Positions 8,599 to 17,519 of a DNA stretch of 64,000 nucleotides are shown piece by piece. Numbering within the stretch: position 1 is the first letter of the stretch; each line of letters starts with the position of its first letter. This DNA comes from Beijerinckiaceae bacterium (GTDB lineage: Bacteria > Pseudomonadota > Alphaproteobacteria > Rhizobiales > Beijerinckiaceae). The translations under genes were made by a program, and so were the position numbers. The stretch covers positions 1,240,001-1,304,000 of the forward strand of contig CP024846.1 in NCBI GenBank assembly GCA_004564215.1. The letters are read 5' to 3'. The notes under the pieces are model-generated. The model saw nothing but the letters and a program-made list of their open reading frames with translations. It made no database searches and was not told the DNA's origin.

Positions 8599-10386
8599 CT
8601 AACTCTCGCTGGTCCAATATTCGCCCGAGAGTTCGCGGCGCGCCTTGTCAAGTTCGTCCGTATAGCGACGCAGAACATGGGCCTCGGTCAAAAGCCCAAG
8701 AACATAGCGGTCATTTTCATTGTCGACGACCGCCAATGCTTCATTTTCAGACTGTTCGAAGATTTGCACGGCAAGCTTGACGTTCATCTGCGGCAGCAGA
8801 AACGTATCGGCCAAGCGCGCCAGCTTGCCGAGACCGGTTGCACCCCCATCCGCGTGGGCTCCGGCAAGATGTACGTCTGGCACGAAAGCCATGCCGGCAT
8901 AGGCGCCCGATGGTCCGGTGACCACGACCCATTGGTTGGTGGAGCGGGCCGGAAACGCCTCCATGAAGCGGGCGATGGTCATATCATAGGGTGCCTTCGG
9001 AAAGTCTGTTCGCATCAGGCGGCCGACGGTCAGATCGCGGATCCAGCCCACATCCTGAGCGCTGCGAATCGATTCGCCGCGCAGATGCATGCGCCACGTG
9101 GCGAAGGAATAGCCGAAGGCGCGCCGCACAATGATGGAGACAATGCTTGCGACCCCCAGCATGACGATGCTGAGCGGAAAATCGCCCGTCGTTTCCAGCG
9201 CGAGAAAACTCATGGTCAGCGGGGCGCCGATGATCGCCACGGCTAGTGCCGCCATTCCGACCAGGGTACAGACCAAAACGTCGGGCGGCAGAGACGGATC
9301 GATATATTCGAGCCCGAAGAAATAGATCCGTCCGATCATGCCGCCGATGAAAAGCGAGGAAAAGAAAAGACCGCCCCGAAAGCCGGAGCCGATGGAAACA
9401 ACCGATGCGAGGGCTTTCGATAAAAGAACGATCGCGATCATTTCAGCCGGTTGGGCGTTCGGGCCAAACAGCTCGAACAAAGCCGCATGGCCGGAGGCCA
9501 GCACATGCGGCGTGACAAGCGCGAGCAGTCCAACGATCGCTCCCCCAAGCGCAGGTTGAAGAGCCACTGGCAAGGGACTGCGCCGGCAGATCGACTCAAC
9601 GAACGTCACGGCCCGCATCATGCCGATCCCGAAAATCGCACAAATCACCCCAAGCAGCAGCAACAGCCACATTTCGGTTTGGGAAAGGACCGCGTTCAAC
9701 ACTAGAGCCGGGTAGTCGCCGCTGGTCCCAAACTGCCGGGAGACCAGCACCCCGCAGATCGCGGCGGCGCCGACCGGGGCCAGGCCGAACGGGGTGTAAG
9801 TCCCCAAAATCAGCTCGAACGCATAAAAGGCGCCGGTCAGCGGGGCGCCGAAGGCCGCCCCAATCGCACCGGCCGAGCCACAGGCGACCAGGGTGCGCAT
9901 GTCGCTGCGGCGCAGCCGGAACTGCGCCCCCAGCCAGGAGGCAAACCCCGACCCCATCTGCGTATAGGCGGCCTCCAGCCCGACCGAGGCACCGAAGCCG
10001 CTGGAAATCACCGTCTGCGCCCCGATCACCGCGCTATCCCCGAGCGACATACGGCCGCCCTGCAGCGCATTGGCCTCGATCGGATCGACCGGGCGGTGCG
10101 GCATCCATTTTTTCACGAAAATCCCGGAAACGCCGAGGACCAAACCGCCCGCGAGCGGAATCAGAGCGCTGCCGGGCCAATCCAGCGAAGTGAGGCTGCT
10201 CAGATGCTTGTGGCCGAAGAATAGATCATGGAGGAAGTTCGCGCCTCCGAGGAGCGCGGCCACCAGCAGGCCGGCGGCGCCTCCGGCAACAACCGCCAGG
10301 CCGATGAGACCCACCTCGTTCCGCCGGACCAGCCGGCGCATATACGAGGGAATTTGCCTGATTTCGGAAATCTCGCGCCCCCTCAT
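8599..10386 (-). CDS. ClC-type chloride channel/antiporter with C-terminal CBS region
   Basis: A 595-aa membrane protein. About ten hydrophobic segments occupy residues 20-440 and a soluble CBS-like region fills the rest (RLMRTDFPKAP near 455 and the final VVDNENDRYVLGLLTEAHVL). The gating-glutamate loop is recognisable but divergent: GASVGLEAAYTQ in place of the common GxEGP, and GFRGGLFFSSLFIGG in place of GxFxP. The first ion-binding motif (GSGIP) is not evident. The Glu that separates exchangers from dead channels is kept. Transport mode therefore stays open; the ClC fold assignment is good. It converges with the TPR gene 12 bp away. Confidence 0.88.
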   Translation of the reverse strand: MRGREISEIRQIPSYMRRLVRRNEVGLIGLAVVAGGAAGLLVAALLGGANFLHDLFFGHKHLSSLTSLDWPGSALIPLAGGLVLGVSGIFVKKWMPHRPVDPIEANALQGGRMSLGDSAVIGAQTVISSGFGASVGLEAAYTQMGSGFASWLGAQFRLRRSDMRTLVACGSAGAIGAAFGAPLTGAFYAFELILGTYTPFGLAPVGAAAICGVLVSRQFGTSGDYPALVLNAVLSQTEMWLLLLLGVICAIFGIGMMRAVTFVESICRRSPLPVALQPALGGAIVGLLALVTPHVLASGHAALFELFGPNAQPAEMIAIVLLSKALASVVSIGSGFRGGLFFSSLFIGGMIGRIYFFGLEYIDPSLPPDVLVCTLVGMAALAVAIIGAPLTMSFLALETTGDFPLSIVMLGVASIVSIIVRRAFGYSFATWRMHLRGESIRSAQDVGWIRDLTVGRLMRTDFPKAPYDMTIARFMEAFPARSTNQWVVVTGPSGAYAGMAFVPDVHLAGAHADGGATGLGKLARLADTFLLPQMNVKLAVQIFEQSENEALAVVDNENDRYVLGLLTEAHVLRRYTDELDKARRELSGEYWTSES

Positions 10387-10565
10387 TGGCGTTACCTTCG
10401 CCGGTCATAACCGATTCTGGAGGCGCGTGCGCGGCAGCTGAATGGGATGCGGCCGGAAAGATTGCGCCAGCGCGGGCGGGCCGCTATAAGCTCCTGGCGT
10501 CCCTTCCGACACCCCTGGAGGCGTGGGCGCGCAATCTTTATCATTGATATCTTGAGGATACCCAA

Positions 10566-11264
10566 ATGGCCGGGACGAAAACACTTACGGCTGCGGTACG
10601 CGAAGGGATAGGCAAGGGGGCCGCCCGCAGCGTTCGCCGTGAAGGCCGCATTCCAGGCGTGATCTATGGCGGCGGCGACGCCGCCGAGCCGATCACCCTC
10701 GATTACCGCGAGTTGAACAAGCTGATCTACGCGGGGCATTTCCTGACGACGATCTTCGAGCTCGATGTCGGCGGCGCCAAGCAACGCGTCATTCCGCGCG
10801 ATTACCAGCTCGATCCCATCAAGGATCAGCCGCTTCATATCGATTTCCTGCGCTTGAAGCCGGGCGCCAGCCTGCGCGTCCAGGTACCGGTGCATTTCAT
10901 CAACCAGGAAATCTGCCCCGGCATCAAGAAGGGCGGCGCGCTGAACATCGTGCGCCACGCGATCGAAATGCGCGTGCCGGCCGATGCTATTCCCGAGGCG
11001 GTTGTCGCCGATCTCGCGGAACTTGAAATCAACGATTCACTGCACCTCACCGAGCTTCCCTTGCCGGAGGGATGCAGGCCGACGCAGCGCGAACGCGATT
11101 TCACGATCGCCACCATCACGCCCCCGTTGGTTGTCGCGGAAGAGCCGAGTGCGGCTGCCCCGGCGGCGGCGCCAGAGGCCAAGGGGAAAGCCGGCGCTGC
11201 ACCCGCCGCGGCGGCGGCCGCACCTGCCGCCGGTGCCAAGGCTCCGCCCAAAGGCAAGAAATAG
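10566..11264 (+). CDS. rplY: 50S ribosomal protein L25/general stress protein Ctc
   Basis: A 232-aa long-form L25 that binds 5S rRNA in the large subunit. Residues 1-95 are the L25 domain ([13 protein letters not shown] near 22, [23 protein letters not shown] near 90), 96-185 the TL5/CTC beta domain ([18 protein letters not shown]), and the last 45 residues an Ala/Pro/Lys-rich disordered tail. GAGGATACCC precedes the ATG. It is followed 67 bp later by pth, the usual partner in this group, with a long hairpin between them. Confidence 0.95.
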   Translation: MAGTKTLTAAVREGIGKGAARSVRREGRIPGVIYGGGDAAEPITLDYRELNKLIYAGHFLTTIFELDVGGAKQRVIPRDYQLDPIKDQPLHIDFLRLKPGASLRVQVPVHFINQEICPGIKKGGALNIVRHAIEMRVPADAIPEAVVADLAELEINDSLHLTELPLPEGCRPTQRERDFTIATITPPLVVAEEPSAAAPAAAPEAKGKAGAAPAAAAAAPAAGAKAPPKGKK

Positions 11265-11271
11265 CGCTTCG

Positions 11272-11308
11272 CGTTTACGCGCGGAGCGTTGAGTTCCGCG
11301 CGTAAACG
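11272..11308 (+). terminator. Strong stem-loop between rplY and pth
   Basis: A perfect 14-bp inverted repeat (arms 11272-11285 and 11295-11308; core CGTTTACGCGCGGA) with a 9-base loop, 7 bases after the rplY stop. No T-run follows, so it may protect the rplY mRNA end or reduce read-through into pth rather than act as a classical terminator. Confidence 0.55.
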
Positions 11309-11331
11309 ACAACGCTTTGTAGGCGGGCGCC

Positions 11332-11922
11332 ATGCTCCTCTTTGTTGGCCTCGGCAATATCGGCAAGGCCTATGCCGGCCATCGCCACAATGTGGGCTTC
11401 ATGGCGCTCGATGCTATCGCCCGCGAACATAACGCACCGGCCTTTCGGTCACGGTTTCAGGGCCTCGCCAGCGAGGCCCTGATTGCCGGCGAAAGAGTCG
11501 TCCTGCTCAAGCCGCAAACCTATATGAACGAGTCCGGCCGTTCGGTCGGCGAGGCGGCGCGCTATTACAAAATCGATCTTTCCCACATCGTGGTCTTCCA
11601 TGACGAGCTCGATCTCGCGGCCGGAAAAGTGCGGGTCAAGACCGGCGGCGGCAATGCCGGACACAACGGCCTCCGCTCGCTGACCGAACATCTCGGCAAT
11701 GAGTACCGCCGCGTGCGGATCGGGATCGGCCATCCGGGCCACAAGGCCCTGGTTCATAATTATGTGCTGGGGGATTTCGCCAAGGCAGAAATGCCTTGGG
11801 TCGAGACCTTGTGCAAATCGCTCGCCGCCCATGCCGGGCTGTTGGTCAAAGGGCAAGACGAAGCCTTTCAAACCAAGATCCATCTCGCAATGGAAGGGGT
11901 TGGCAAGGAGGGGATGAGTTAG
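11332..11922 (+). CDS. pth: Peptidyl-tRNA hydrolase
   Basis: Recycles tRNA by cleaving prematurely released peptidyl-tRNA in the cytoplasm. The 196-aa protein carries the family pattern: [18 protein letters not shown] at residues 5-22, where the His of HNVGF is the catalytic base, [10 protein letters not shown] near 63 (substrate-binding Asn), VFHDELDL near 90 (Asp supporting the His) and [12 protein letters not shown] near 105. Length is normal. It follows rplY as in many alphaproteobacteria. Confidence 0.96.
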   Translation: MLLFVGLGNIGKAYAGHRHNVGFMALDAIAREHNAPAFRSRFQGLASEALIAGERVVLLKPQTYMNESGRSVGEAARYYKIDLSHIVVFHDELDLAAGKVRVKTGGGNAGHNGLRSLTEHLGNEYRRVRIGIGHPGHKALVHNYVLGDFAKAEMPWVETLCKSLAAHAGLLVKGQDEAFQTKIHLAMEGVGKEGMS

Positions 11923-12353
11923 GCTTTGGGTTGCCGATCTCGATCCAGGGGCGACACTCCAAAAGAGTTTGGCCGCCGGATGGTCTAACTCAACCCTCGT
12001 TGAAATCACCGACTTAATTCTTCGAGTATGGCCGTAGCAAATTGCTTACCGTGTGATCTTACCGCTGATCCAGCGACAGCCCTCCTTAAACGGCACGGCG
12101 GCAGGAGAGCGTGAATGGATTTTGAACTCAAGGACGGCCCTAAAGGGCCGCCAGCTCCGCTGGCCGCAGGTCCTTGACTTCAAAACCCATTCGCGCTGGG
12201 GTCAGCCGTTCCATTTAAGGAAAAAACCACCTGCGGCGGTTTGGCCTTTCCTCTGAGACAATCCCCAACCTTGCTTTTTCCTTCCACGGACCGCATAGGG
12301 CGCTGCACCATTGTTTCTCTCCCTTAGCCGTAACCTCCAAGAGTATCGTTTCC
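11923..12353. other. Intergenic region pth-ychF with structured element
   Basis: This 431-bp gap codes for nothing I recognise. It contains the three-way-junction palindrome listed separately (12113-12192) and, after it, an imperfect hairpin around 12220-12253 (AGGAAA ... TTTCCT). Confidence 0.5.
12113..12192. other. Three-way-junction palindromic element, candidate structured RNA or REP-like repeat
   Basis: Arms 12113-12135 and 12170-12192 are complementary at 21 of 23 positions. They enclose two perfect small hairpins back to back: GGCCC-TAAA-GGGCC (12136-12149) and GCCAGC-TCC-GCTGGC (12150-12164). The octamer GCCGCAGG (12163-12170) at the junction is also the exact complement of CCTGCGGC (12230-12237), giving an alternative fold. 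The two mismatches in the long stem do not break it. Function is unknown; it could be an sRNA, a ychF leader element or a mobile palindrome. Confidence 0.5.
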
Positions 12354-13451
12354 ATGGGTTTCAAATGCGGTATCGTCGGCCTGCCCAATGTCGGCAAATC
12401 GACCCTCTTCAATGCCTTGACGCAAACGGCGGCCGCGCAAGCGGCGAATTATCCTTTCTGCACCATCGAGCCCAATGTCGGCGACGTCGCGGTGCCCGAT
12501 GAACGGCTTGAAAAATTGGCGGCCATCGCCGGCTCCAAAGAGATCATCCCGACGCGGCTCACCTTCGTCGATATCGCGGGGCTGGTGCGCGGCGCCTCGA
12601 AGGGCGAGGGACTTGGCAATCAATTTTTGGCGAATATCCGCGAATGCGACGCGATCGCCCATGTCGTGCGCTGCTTCGAGGATTCCGACATCACCCATGT
12701 CGAAGGCAAGATCGTACCGGTCGACGATATCGAGACGATCGAGACCGAACTGATGCTCGCCGATCTCGAAAGCCTGGAAAAACGTGTCGTCGCGTTGGAA
12801 AAAAAAGCCAAGGGTGGCGACAAGGAGGCCAAGGAGGCCTTCGATCTGGTGCAGCGTTGTCTCGCTTTGCTCCGCGAGGGAAAGCCAGCCCGGCTGGTCG
12901 CGGTCAAACCCGAGGAGCAGAAGACGTTTCGCGGCCTGGGGCTCCTCTCGTCGAAGCCGGTGCTCTATGTCTGCAATGTCGAGGAAGCCGCCGCCGATCA
13001 CGGCAATCATTTTTCCAAAGCCGTGGAGGCCCGAGCGCGCGAGGAAGGCGCGGTCGCGGTGATCGTCTCGGCCAAGATCGAGAGCGAGATCGCGGTTCTG
13101 GCGGTCGAGGATCAGAAGGATTATCTCGACGCCGTCGGCCTTGCGGAGCCTGGGCTCAACCGCGTGATCCGCGCCGGCTATGGGCTGTTGCGGCTCATTA
13201 CATTTTTCACCGTTGGGCCCAAGGAGGCCCGCGCCTGGACGGTCGCGCAAGGAACCAAAGCGCCACAGGCCGCGGGCGTAATCCACACGGATTTCGAAAA
13301 AGGCTTCATTCGGTCCGAAACCATCGCCTATGCCGATTATATTGCCTGCAATGGCGAGGCAGGCGCGCGCGAAGCCGGCAAATTCCGCCTCGAAGGCAAG
13401 GAATATGTCGTGGAGGACGGCGACGTTTTGCATTTCCGATTTGCAAACTGA
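12354..13451 (+). CDS. ychF: Redox-regulated ATPase/GTPase YchF (OBG family)
   Basis: A ribosome-associated P-loop NTPase, 365 aa, the normal family length. Motifs in order: G1 GLPNVGKSTLFNAL (residues 8-21), YPFCTIEPN near 36-44, G3 DIAGLVRGASKGEGLGNQF near 75-93, the coiled-coil insertion EKRVVALEKKAKGGDKEAKE near 140-160, and the C-terminal TGS domain (FFTVGPKEARAWTVAQGTKAPQAAG). YchF proteins prefer ATP and act as translation-linked stress regulators. It has its own upstream region and converges with nothing; bluB follows 51 bp later. Confidence 0.96.
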   Translation: MGFKCGIVGLPNVGKSTLFNALTQTAAAQAANYPFCTIEPNVGDVAVPDERLEKLAAIAGSKEIIPTRLTFVDIAGLVRGASKGEGLGNQFLANIRECDAIAHVVRCFEDSDITHVEGKIVPVDDIETIETELMLADLESLEKRVVALEKKAKGGDKEAKEAFDLVQRCLALLREGKPARLVAVKPEEQKTFRGLGLLSSKPVLYVCNVEEAAADHGNHFSKAVEARAREEGAVAVIVSAKIESEIAVLAVEDQKDYLDAVGLAEPGLNRVIRAGYGLLRLITFFTVGPKEARAWTVAQGTKAPQAAGVIHTDFEKGFIRSETIAYADYIACNGEAGAREAGKFRLEGKEYVVEDGDVLHFRFAN

Positions 13452-13502
13452 TATCATGGCGGCAGCTTTTTAAGCAGACGGCATGATCTGTGGGAGGCAA
13501 CG

Positions 13503-14162
13503 GTGGAATGCAGAGAAGGAATGGGCACGCCTCCCAATTTCGACGGTCCCTTCCGCGAGCGGCTCAGCCAGCTTTTTAAATGGCGGCGCGATGTCCGCCG
13601 CTTCAAATCGGAGCCGGTACCGGCCGCGCTCATCGAGAAACTTGTGTGCATCGCCGCGCATGCGCCCTCCGTTGGCAACAGCCAGCCCTGGCGGTTTGTG
13701 AGCGTCGAGACGCCGGCCAAGCGCGAAGCGGTCATCGCCAATTTCAATTGCTGCAACAAGGCCGCGCTCAACGACTATGAGGGCGAGCGCGCGGCACTCT
13801 ATGCGCGCCTCAAACTGTCCGGGCTTCGCGAGGCGCCAATTCATCTTGCCGTTTTCAGCGATCATGAGACGCTGGCCGGCGCCGGCCTCGGCCGCAAAAC
13901 CATGCCGGAGGCGCTGGATTATTCTGTGGTTGCGGCGGTGCATACGTTCTGGCTTGCGGCACGGGCCGAAAATCTTGGCGTTGGCTGGGTTTCGATCATC
14001 GACCCGCATGAGCTCGCCCGCACGCTTGATGTCCCACCCCCGTGGAAATTGATCGCCTATCTATGCGTGGGATTTCCGCAGGAGGTGCATCTCGATCCCG
14101 AACTCGAACGCCATGAATGGCAGGCGCATCTGGAGCAGAACGAGAAACTCCATCGACGCTAG
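13503..14162 (+). CDS. bluB: 5,6-dimethylbenzimidazole synthase
   Basis: BluB is a nitroreductase-fold enzyme that fragments reduced FMN with oxygen to make the lower ligand of vitamin B12. The 219-aa protein shows FKWRRDVRRFKSEPVP (about 25-40), AAHAPSVGNSQPWRFV (about 52-67) and GVGWVSIIDPHELARTLDVP (about 160-178), all typical of BluB. The listed GTG start has GGGAGG five bases upstream; an ATG at 13521 is the alternative. The TAG stop is supplied by the first bases of an extragenic repeat. It is isolated from other cobalamin genes here. Confidence 0.88.
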   Translation: MECREGMGTPPNFDGPFRERLSQLFKWRRDVRRFKSEPVPAALIEKLVCIAAHAPSVGNSQPWRFVSVETPAKREAVIANFNCCNKAALNDYEGERAALYARLKLSGLREAPIHLAVFSDHETLAGAGLGRKTMPEALDYSVVAAVHTFWLAARAENLGVGWVSIIDPHELARTLDVPPPWKLIAYLCVGFPQEVHLDPELERHEWQAHLEQNEKLHRR

Positions 14163-14248
14163 AGCGGGATGAGGAAAAGTGGAAACCGGTTTTCCGCCCG
14201 CATCCCGCTCTAAACTTTTGGAATCGATCACGTTCACGATGATTTGGG
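14160..14248. repeat. TAGAGC-type extragenic palindromic repeat, copy 1
   Basis: Begins TAGAGCGGGATGAGG and closes with CATCCCGCTCTA, an 11-bp perfect inverted repeat, then continues with CTTTTGGAATCGATCACG. Nearly identical to the copy at 33224. The first TAG is the stop codon of bluB. Confidence 0.85.
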
Positions 14249-14269
14249 GCGTCGCGACTTGAGCGGCGG

Positions 14270-15130
14270 TTATTGCGGGACCGTTACAACACGATAGGGA
14301 AGTTGCTCGATGCCCAAGGGACCGCCCAAATTCGGCAATCGATCCGCCGCCTTGATCAGGCTCTTCAGACCATCGAGCTGCGGGCGATCGACCTTCCAGG
14401 AATAATGCTGGCCCGCGTCGATCCATTCGATCGTCTCGCCGTCCTCCAAAAAGGGATCCAGAACAAACGAAATCTTCGGCAAGGCGGCCCCCCCATGGGC
14501 CATTCTTACGAAATCGAGGACGGAAAAATCATCGTCGAAGAGAAGCAGGTTGAATCGTCTATCCGCCGCCTCTTGCAAGCGTCGCCCCTGATCGACGTGA
14601 TCGTCGAAATAGCACAGGCTTGTGGGCGTGCCGAAGCTCTCGAAATCGATACTGGTCCAGTCCCGCTCGATGTATTCGACATTCTCGCACTTCAGCAACA
14701 GCCGCGACTGATCAATATCGAAGCTCATGATCCGGCTGTTGCGAGCCCCTTGAGAAAGCGCCCAGGCGCTGGCGCCCAAATAGGTTCCGCTATCGACGAT
14801 GACATCGGGTTGTTGGGATTTGGCGATCAAATCCAGCCAAAGCAAATTGCCAAACCGGCTGCCTCCTCTTTGCAATCGAAAAGGCGACTGAAGATACGCT
14901 TCGTAAAAATCTCGGATTTCGCGTTCCACATCGAAACGATTTTTGATTTCGATCAGATCCTGGGAAGCCAAATAGTCCGACGCGGTTTGGCTTATTGCCG
15001 CAAACATACGGTCGAGATGCCTGCCCGAGACGAGACGCGCGTCGAAATCCCTCCCGACCGGAGACACTTCCAGTTTGAATTGACCGAGAAGATGATTGGC
15101 GCGCCGGCCCAAAAAAGTTCGTAAACCCAC
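14270..15130 (-). CDS. Class I SAM-methyltransferase-like protein of unknown substrate
   Basis: A 286-aa protein. The stretch PDVIVDSGTYLGASAWALSQ (about residues 108-128) followed by IMSFDID (about 136) has the glycine motif and acidic strand end of a Rossmann methyltransferase, of the kind found in cephalosporin-hydroxylase/TylF-like groups. Downstream DDHVDQG and LLFDDDFS fit the same fold. I cannot name the substrate. It lies between a repeat and rpoD, all minus strand from here; 138 bp separate it from rpoD's stop. Confidence 0.5.
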   Translation of the reverse strand: MGLRTFLGRRANHLLGQFKLEVSPVGRDFDARLVSGRHLDRMFAAISQTASDYLASQDLIEIKNRFDVEREIRDFYEAYLQSPFRLQRGGSRFGNLLWLDLIAKSQQPDVIVDSGTYLGASAWALSQGARNSRIMSFDIDQSRLLLKCENVEYIERDWTSIDFESFGTPTSLCYFDDHVDQGRRLQEAADRRFNLLLFDDDFSVLDFVRMAHGGAALPKISFVLDPFLEDGETIEWIDAGQHYSWKVDRPQLDGLKSLIKAADRLPNLGGPLGIEQLPYRVVTVPQ

Positions 15131-15268
15131 CGCGCCACCTCGATCGAGGGCTCACCACGCGGCAATCTCGGCGCGTGATTGGTGTCACGCGTCCGACCGC
15201 CGCGGGAAAGCAAGCCTTGGTATCGCAGGGCACAATATGCGTGCTAGGCGGCAAGAAAATGGCTGAGG

Positions 15269-17323
15269 TCAATTATCCAAAAAGCTGCGCAACTTCCGCG
15301 AGCGGGAAGGATGCTTCAGCTTGCGCAAGGCCTTCGCCTCGATTTGGCGGATGCGTTCGCGCGTCACCGAAAACTGCTGGCCGACCTCTTCCAGTGTGTG
15401 ATCGGTGTTCATGCCGATGCCAAAGCGCATGCGCAACACACGCTCCTCGCGCGGCGTCAACGAGGCGAGGACGCGCGTCGTCGTCTCGCGCAGGTTCGAC
15501 TGGATCGCGGCGTCGATCGGGAGGATCGCATTCTTGTCCTCGATGAAATCGCCGAGATGGGAATCTTCCTCGTCGCCGATCGGGGTTTCGAGCGAGATCG
15601 GCTCCTTGGCGATTTTCAAGACCTTGCGCACTTTTTCAAGCGGCATGGCGAGCTTTTCCGCGAGTTCCTCTGGCGTGGGCTCGCGCCCAATCTCATGGAG
15701 CATCTGACGCGAGGTGCGCACGATCTTGTTGATGGTCTCGATCATATGCACCGGAATGCGGATGGTTCTCGCCTGATCGGCAATGCTGCGGGTGATCGCT
15801 TGCCGGATCCACCAGGTCGCATAGGTCGAGAATTTATAGCCGCGCCGATATTCGAATTTGTCGACGGCCTTCATCAGGCCGATATTGCCTTCCTGAATCA
15901 AATCAAGGAATTGCAGGCCGCGATTGGTGTATTTCTTGGCGATGGAAATCACCAGGCGGAGGTTCGCCTCGACCATTTCCTTCTTGGCCTGGCGGGCTTC
16001 GCGCTCGCCTTTTTGCACCAGATGGACAATGCGGCGGAATTCCTGAATCTCGAGGCCGGTTTCGGTCGCAAGGCCGTGAATTTCGGTCAGCAGATCCTTG
16101 ATCTGCTCCTTCGCTTTGGCGACAAAATCCTTCCAGCCGCGCCCGCCGAGCTTCGACACCCGCAAAACCCATTTCGGATCGAGCTCGGAGTTCTGGTAGT
16201 TCTTCAGAAAATCTTCCCGGCTGACGCCCGACCCTTCGGCAAGGCGAAGCAGACGCGTCTCCAGGCCGATCAGCCGCTTGTTGATGTCATAGAGCTGCTC
16301 GACCAGCGCCTCGATCCGGTTGGGATTGAGCGACAGCGATTTGACGTCGACGACGATTTCCTTCTTGAGCGTCTTATATTTGCGCTCCTGAGCCGGCGTG
16401 AGCGTCTCGTTCTTGAGCTTATTGACGACGTTCTGGTCCTGCAGGCGCCGAAGCTTCTTATAGGCGCTGGCGACCCGGTCGAATGTATCGACGACCTTGG
16501 GTTTCAGCTCGGCCTCCATCGCGGAGAGCGAGACCGAATTTTCCATGTCGTCTTCCTCGTCGAAGACTTCCTCGGAAATGGGTGGATCGATGTCGCCATC
16601 CTCGCCCGCGGGACGCAGACGCGCCGGCGGGTTCAGCGGCGCGGTCGCGGGCGCTTGCTGTTGGGCGGCGAGCGCTTCGGCGGCGCCCGGCGCCGTCATG
16701 TCGATCTTCGGCGTGTTCTTGCCGTCGGGGCCCGCATAGGTCGCCTCGAGATCGATGATGTCGCGCAGCAGCACCTTGCTGTCGTTCAATTCGTCGCGCC
16801 AGATGATGATGGCCTGGAATGTGAGGGGGCTTTCGCAGAGGCCGGCGATCATCGCCTCGCGGCCAGCCTCGATGCGCTTGGCGATGGCGATTTCGCCCTC
16901 GCGCGACAACAGCTCGACAGAACCCATTTCGCGCAGATACATCCGCACCGGGTCATCGGTGCGGTCCGCGGGCTCGGAGGAACGGGTGGTGACCGCTTTC
17001 GAGGTGGGCGCCTCGATCAGCTCACCGCCTTCGACCTCTTCTTCCTCGGCGGCTTCCTCGGGCGCGGCTTCGTCTTGCTCTTCATTCTCGACAACATTGA
17101 TGCCCATCTCGTTCAGCATCGACAGAATGTCTTCGATCTGCTCGGAGTTGACCTCCTCGGAGGGGAGGACGGCATTCAATTCGGCATAGGTGACAAAGCC
17201 CCGCTTTTTGGCGAGCTTGATCATCCGCTTGACGGCGGCATCGGTGAGATCGAGCAAGGGGCCGTCGGTGACTTCCACCGCGCCGTTTTCCACCTCGGTC
17301 TTCTCACTGTCCTTTTTCGCCAT
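15269..17323 (-). CDS. rpoD: Primary RNA polymerase sigma factor RpoD (sigma-70)
   Basis: Group 1 sigma factor that directs RNA polymerase to housekeeping promoters. At 684 aa it has the full alphaproteobacterial layout: region 1.1 at the start ([20 protein letters not shown]), an acidic linker, region 1.2 ([21 protein letters not shown]), a long non-conserved region, region 2 ([20 protein letters not shown] with [14 protein letters not shown]), region 3, and region 4.2 ([19 protein letters not shown]). The start at 17323 ([10 protein letters not shown]) has GGAGG 9 bases upstream; the frame is open further but that stretch is basic and unlike RpoD. dnaG lies immediately upstream on the same strand, the classic macromolecular synthesis pair. 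Confidence 0.97.
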   Translation of the reverse strand: MAKKDSEKTEVENGAVEVTDGPLLDLTDAAVKRMIKLAKKRGFVTYAELNAVLPSEEVNSEQIEDILSMLNEMGINVVENEEQDEAAPEEAAEEEEVEGGELIEAPTSKAVTTRSSEPADRTDDPVRMYLREMGSVELLSREGEIAIAKRIEAGREAMIAGLCESPLTFQAIIIWRDELNDSKVLLRDIIDLEATYAGPDGKNTPKIDMTAPGAAEALAAQQQAPATAPLNPPARLRPAGEDGDIDPPISEEVFDEEDDMENSVSLSAMEAELKPKVVDTFDRVASAYKKLRRLQDQNVVNKLKNETLTPAQERKYKTLKKEIVVDVKSLSLNPNRIEALVEQLYDINKRLIGLETRLLRLAEGSGVSREDFLKNYQNSELDPKWVLRVSKLGGRGWKDFVAKAKEQIKDLLTEIHGLATETGLEIQEFRRIVHLVQKGEREARQAKKEMVEANLRLVISIAKKYTNRGLQFLDLIQEGNIGLMKAVDKFEYRRGYKFSTYATWWIRQAITRSIADQARTIRIPVHMIETINKIVRTSRQMLHEIGREPTPEELAEKLAMPLEKVRKVLKIAKEPISLETPIGDEEDSHLGDFIEDKNAILPIDAAIQSNLRETTTRVLASLTPREERVLRMRFGIGMNTDHTLEEVGQQFSVTRERIRQIEAKALRKLKHPSRSRKLRSFLDN

Positions 17324-17519
17324 CAATGGCCTCCGAACTTGAGGAAAAATACGACTTGAACAAGCCTGGCCGTCATTTGAAACTTGCTTGCCCCAAAACC
17401 TTCGCTGCTTCAACCGCCGGATAAGTTTAAGGAGAGTCACGAACTGCGTCCGCGCCCTGGGCCTTGTTTTCGCTATACTCGACAGACTTCGCCCGTTCCG
17501 CCGTGCCTTGGAATGTTCA

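Noticed and set aside
12324..13457. 377-codon open frame antisense to ychF
   Set aside because: Mirror of a firmly identified gene, without motifs of its own.
15311..17359. 682-codon open frame antisense to rpoD
   Set aside because: A by-product of high-GC codon bias opposite a conserved gene; no domain, no ribosome binding site.
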